DNA of 64,000 bases from Macrosoma leucophasiata (lineage: Eukaryota > Arthropoda > Insecta > Lepidoptera > Hedylidae): NCBI GenBank assembly GCA_036365455.1, contig JAWQUS010000003.1:8142001-8206000 (forward strand). Direction: 5' to 3'. Below the pieces are notes generated by a model that worked only from the letters and a program-made list of their open reading frames with translations, searched no databases and was not told where the DNA came from. Shown one piece after another: positions 50,201-56,200 of the stretch; the first letter of the stretch is position 1; each line of letters opens with the position of its first letter. A program made the translations under genes and the position numbers.

Positions 50201-53200
50201 ATCACAACAGACCAGACCTAACAATCAGCACCCGTTCGCTAGAATGACGCAACTAAACTAAATCGCTATTAGCTTGGTCGGTTTGGGTCCAGACGTTTAA
50301 ACATTTGTTGGTTGGTTAAACACAATGGTATTCTAACAATTTCTTAAATTTCTGGAAACCAATGCACCTACGAACACATAACTCCCTTATTCATAAACGA
50401 ATTTTAGCTAAAGTGTTGCTAATCTCTCCTTTGTCTTTTTCTATCCTGCACATTTGACAATGCAACTGACAAGGACAAAGCGTTCTATAGCTAAAACGTA
50501 TAATTGGAGAAAAAGTCTTTTCGCATTATAGTATGTATGAACTTGTAATAAAATCTCTTTGGCTGTAGTATTTGTATCTGGCTGGTTTTGGTATCATTGA
50601 GAGTTAAAATTTTAAAGAACATAATTCCAAATTCAAATTTGGCAAGTGTGTAATTTTCATTTGTCTTTCGTACTGTCAAGATGAGTGAATCTAATGAAGA
50701 AATTCGATACATTTTAAAATTTTACTACAAAAAAGGTAAAAATGCAACGTAAGCCGCGAAAAAAAATTGCGATGTTTATGGACCGTGTCTGTGAGAGTAG
50801 CACAAATTTGGTTTAAGCGTTTTCAATCCGGAAATTTTGATGTCAAAGATGCACCTCGCTCTGGTCGCCCTATTACGGATAAAATGGATGCCATTTTTGA
50901 AAAAGTGGAGCAAGATCGACATATCAGTAGTTACGACGTAGCTGAAGAACTGAGAATTGATCACAAAGCAGTTTTGGCGCATTTGAAAAAAGCTGGGTAC
51001 AAAAAAAGCTCGATATTTGGGTACCTCACGAGCTCACTGAAAGAAACCTAATGAACAGTGTACTCGTTTGTGATTCTTTATTACGACGTAATGAAACCGA
51101 ATCATTTTTGAAGAAGCTGATAACTGGTGATGAAAAGTGGATCACGTACGACAAGAACGAAAAGGTCGTGGTCAAAGGCTGGTCAGGCTTCACAGACTGT
51201 GGCGAAACCCGACTGATAACTCTAGACCTCACACATCTATAGCCACTCAGCAAAAATTAAGAGAGTTTGGCTGGGAGGTGTTAATGCATCCGCCGTATAG
51301 TCTTGACCTTGCACCTTCAGATTGCCACCTGTTTCGGTCTCTTCAGAATTCTTTATGCAATGTTAGGTTAACATCACGAGAGGACTGCCAAATCCACTTG
51401 TCGCGGTATTTTGATCAGAAGTTTTATAAAAAAAAAATATAGCCATGGGATCATGTCCCTACTTACAAGATGGCAAAAGGTTATCGAACAAAATGGTACA
51501 TACATACTTTAATTAAATTTAAATAAACTATATCAAAAAATGTTTTGAATTATCTTAAAAAATGCGAAGAAACTTTTTCCCCAGCCTAATAATGTACGTT
51601 TATGAATAAGGGGGTTAATCTACGGACTTAAGCTGGATTGAAATCTTTTATTGATTGAAAAAACACAGGATATTAAGTAGGAGTATACAGTTAAATAAAA
51701 TTGAATGCTACTCGTATTATTGATTTCTTATAATGGGACAAAATTTTAAATAAAAATTAAATTTTGTGCTTCTATGCATGCTTCTTGTTATTTTATTATT
51801 TTAAGAGTTACACGAATGTTACAAAATTTGCATAATAATAACTGATAGTTCAGGTTTTAATTAAATTGGATTCTAAGATTACAATCTAATAAAATTTAAC
51901 TATTCCGTATCGTTTTTAAATATCACTTCCTTGGTTTTTATATTTCACGAATAATATAGCCTTGTGGTTCAACATTAATTTGTGGAATATGAAATTAACT
52001 GATGATGGTCAAGAGGCATTAACAGTTTATACCTAACATTATTGAATAAAATAATTTGCTGGCAATTATGCTAACGGAATAATTTAATTTAACTTTTTTC
52101 AAACAAAACACCATCGTTTATTATAAATAACTTCTTTATAGTGTTACTAGCTGACCCGGCAAACTTCGTATTGCCCCAGAATAATGTGTCAAAGGTTTGA
52201 TAGATACGGACTATTTGTATGAGAAAATGAAATTGTGTTTTTTACTATTCCCCCCTTCAATATCTTCATATTTTCTTACCTTTTAAACCTTTCCTGGACT
52301 TCCAAAAATCATTTAAAACCAAAATTTGCTAAATTGTTCCAGCCGTTCTCGAGTTTTAGCGAGACTAACGAACGGCAATTGATTTTTATATACATAGAAG
52401 ATTATGTTCGTATAATGTTCCTTAGGAATGCAGTGTTAAATTATTATTAATATATATATATAGCCTATTTCTATTACAGTCACTTGTGAAAGGAAACCTT
52501 GCGTGTTCAGCGATGCGTGAAAACCTTTTAAAATAAAATTAACTTTACTGAGAATTGACTCAATTTAAGCATAAAATGAATTAACTAACATCCACGTAAC
52601 GAAGATTCATGCTTGTATTACTCGAAGGGGTAGACAGAGGTAAATGCATGCATTTAAGCAAGTATACCTATATGCATCAGAATCAGAATCAGACACTCAT
52701 TTATTCATTTAGCGTGACAGGCACCTCTTACGTCAAAAACAAACAAAATAAATCGAAGTGAATAACAATTGACATACATGTCAAAAAAGCTACTCAAGAA
52801 TATCACTAAGAAAAAACTGAATAAGTAACAAATGTAAATAAGTGTATCAGTAGAATGTCTCATTTCCCCTTTCACAAACTGATAACAAAGAGTAAAGAGA
52901 AAAGAAAAAGAGTCATTCTTTGTCATTCACCGTGCAGACACTCACGCTCGTCAGTCAAGTTCCATGTAATAGGTGTCTAGCCTATTGACATCTCCTACTG
53001 AATACTAAGGGTGGTACTGAGAATCTGCCGAGAAAAATGAAAGGTAGCAGTATTCTACTGCCACCAAACTACTGAGGTATTTAAAACTTTGACAGATGGA
53101 TTGTCTTGGAAAGCAATTCGTTTGACAATTTATTTATCCTGATACGAATGCTACCTTCCGAACATGACTCAATCGGTTTAAAGATGGTTCCGTTTATATT

Positions 53201-56200
53201 ATTATGCATACTTTTTATAGAAAAGCGGGTAAGCGTTAGCTATGTAGAGTTCCGTTTCCAGTATTTTTTTTTCAGTTTGTCGAGTATTACCTTTAAACTT
53301 TAAATCCTGCTTAGCTGTGATAGTTTTACTTGTAACTTCGTTATGTATACTACCTATTGCTACTAAGATTCTTCCACAGCTTCCACTACAACCACTTAGC
53401 TGGTGAGGAGTAAGAAAACTTGACTGTGACAAAAATCGACTCGCACTTGGTCGTTTTTTTCATAAATCATAATAAATTAATACGACGACAGTTTTTACAC
53501 ACAGATTATTTACAAATGGAGCTTATAATACTAGATAATGATTTATAATTAATGATAGATTTTTCCCAAATGGACAGGGGATTGCCCATGTTGTTTAGCA
53601 CTTATGCATTAATTAATACCTAAAGCATATAACATTGAAAAATAATTACATTTTTATGGTTCCGTTTTATCAGGTGTTCCAAGAAATCTTTATAGTTTCG
53701 TCTCTCCGCACCTTAACTCAGTGACCCATAGTTCTAGGAAGCTGTAGACAGGGTCAATTTAAATAAGCGTATCACCTCTTGAAGGCAGCCTCTCTACATC
53801 GATTCCAACAACATTTGTTCTGACTTTTTACAAATCTTGGTAAATAATCCAAAAAAATAAACAAAAAGAAGTTTTCAAAAGTTCAAAAAGCATTGCCGCC
53901 GCTGCGTCATCCCGCCACCCCGTGCACCGCTGCTCGTGGCGTTATTTTGCCTTGGCAAAGTGCGTGGCATACCTACGCTCGGAGTAAATGCCACTTCAGA
54001 GGCAAAAAAATAAATTAGGATGGAAAACTTAAATTTTAAAAACGATTAATTTAAAAGTCGTAGAACATATTATATTGTTAGGATTGATGTAGAGAGGCTG
54101 CCTGCAAGAGGTGATGCGCTAATTTTAATTAACCCTGTATAATAGAGATAATGAAATCTCGAAACATATTTTCTTTTAGAGTATCTCCCATACACGTAAG
54201 ATGGGGATGTCATATTTTTTCTCGCACATCCCATGGTGTGGGGTATCGTTGAATAGGTATTTGTAAAATAATGAGCTTGAGAAAATCTCGGCAGGGAACT
54301 TATTGTAAAATATTAAGTTAAAGAGTAACAATTTTTGTTCAAATCAAGTGCTCCTTGTCCCTGCCAGCTAAAGGTATGCACTTATTTTGGACGTGTGCAA
54401 AAAATTGACTTAATTTTTTATCTAATTAAAAATATAGATACTCCGAAAAACGGAACCTTACATTGCGCGCAACATGCACTTGGCCGGTTTTTATATTCAA
54501 GGAAGTTGTTTAGGTTCCTAATACCTAATGATTTATATTAGCTATAACGATTAACTACTTATGTCGCGATTATTCATACACAGACGAATCATAATTAAAT
54601 TAACGTTGTTTCTTACGTCAAAGCTAAAATAAGTGGAGATAAAATATTTACATTTCCTATTAACGTTAGGCATTTAATTTTGTTAACAGCGTTAGGTACT
54701 AGTGCTGTTTATTTAATTGTTAGTTAGCATTATCTACCATCAACTCCTATTTGATTTGTAAGCTAAAGGTCAAACTCAAATTAAATTCTGTTTTATGTTA
54801 CAAGATAGCGCTTTTTTGTTGGTATAAAATTCTACCTCTGGAAAAACTTGATAAATTGTATTTTATTTTACGTGTCTTGTTAACTCAATAAATTATTATT
54901 TATAAGTTTTCTGTAAATTATAACTAAATCAAAATGTCAGAAAAATTGGTTTATTTTTGAATTATATTTAAAACCTCTTATATTATACATCTAATATTAA
55001 ATTTATAAAATTAATCTACGTTCGCCGAGCCACCTAGAATAAATCACAAAATGTTATTTTTAAATTCTACGAATTAAAGTGTATCCCCCTTATTCTAAAC
55101 GTATTTTAGCTAAAGTGTTGCTAATCTCTCCTTTGTCTTTTTCTATCCTGCACATTTGGCAATGCAACTGACAAAGACAAAGCATTCTATAGCTAAAACG
55201 TATCTAATGTACAATTATGGATAAGGGGGTATGTGTATATAAATGTCACTCTCATAAAAACTAACTGTAATCATAACAAACACTCACACTTTCAGCATGG
55301 GTGAAGCTGGCATTAGATAGGTCATTTCGCCGAGTTTCAAGGAAACGTCCAATAATCTGACGCGCTGTGGTGGACCATGTTTAACCTGCGCCCACTCACG
55401 GTCCACCACATTATGTTTTTTGGCGTATTTACATTATTTTTCGTAAAATTTCAAAGTAATATTTTATGTTTTGTATTATACTAACTGACCTGGTGAATTT
55501 CGTACCACTAATGAAGATTTTTAAATGTTCGCAATATTTTGTTTCATGCTGACAATAACACACATATAAAAGAAATATTTATCTAATTTGGTATAAAAAA
55601 AATAATAATAAAGCCTTTATTTGTTCCTTAATAGACAATTTACAAGTATGTGTTTTATATTATACTAGCGGCCCGCCCCGGCTTCGCCCGCGCTGCTCTG
55701 CTCCTATTAGTCATAGCGTGATGTGAGCTATCCTATCTCTCAAGTTGGATCGAACTGCACATGGTGTGCGAATTTTATTATAATCGGTTAAGTGGTTTAG
55801 GAGTCCATTGAGGACAAACATTGTGACACGAGATTTATATATATTAAGATTACTAGAAAAAAATTTTTTTTGTATAAATCTAGGTGTACACAATTTTGAC
55901 ATTTCAAGTTATTTTACATTAGGTAGGTATTAAGTGACATAATATAATTCATTTAAAAATAATAATTTAAAACAAAATCACAGTATATAATATAATTACA
56001 GTATATAATATAATTATATACTATATAATTTAAAATAATATTCATTTGACAATTCATATAGGTAGGTACAAATTTCACAATATTAAAATAATAGATCAAA
56101 TGCAAAAAAAAATTAAATTGAAAAAAAAATGGTAATTAAGCAATCAGTATATAAGTATTTTAAAATTATTTAAAATTAAAAATTCTGATTTGGTATAGTC

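Larger units (their letters stand above)
50382..51614. mobile_element. MITE family P copy 2, interrupted by mariner
   Basis: Left 50382-50500 and right 51590-51614 (ATGTACGTTTATGAATAAGG) rebuild the MITE seen uninterrupted at 55085-55229. The mariner relic occupies the TA in ...ACGTATCTAATGTACG. Confidence 0.85.

Noticed and set aside
55260..55440. Possible extra exon of the takeout-like gene
   Set aside because: Exons 1 and 2 already join in phase with the expected family sequence, and no open segment with both splice sites is present.
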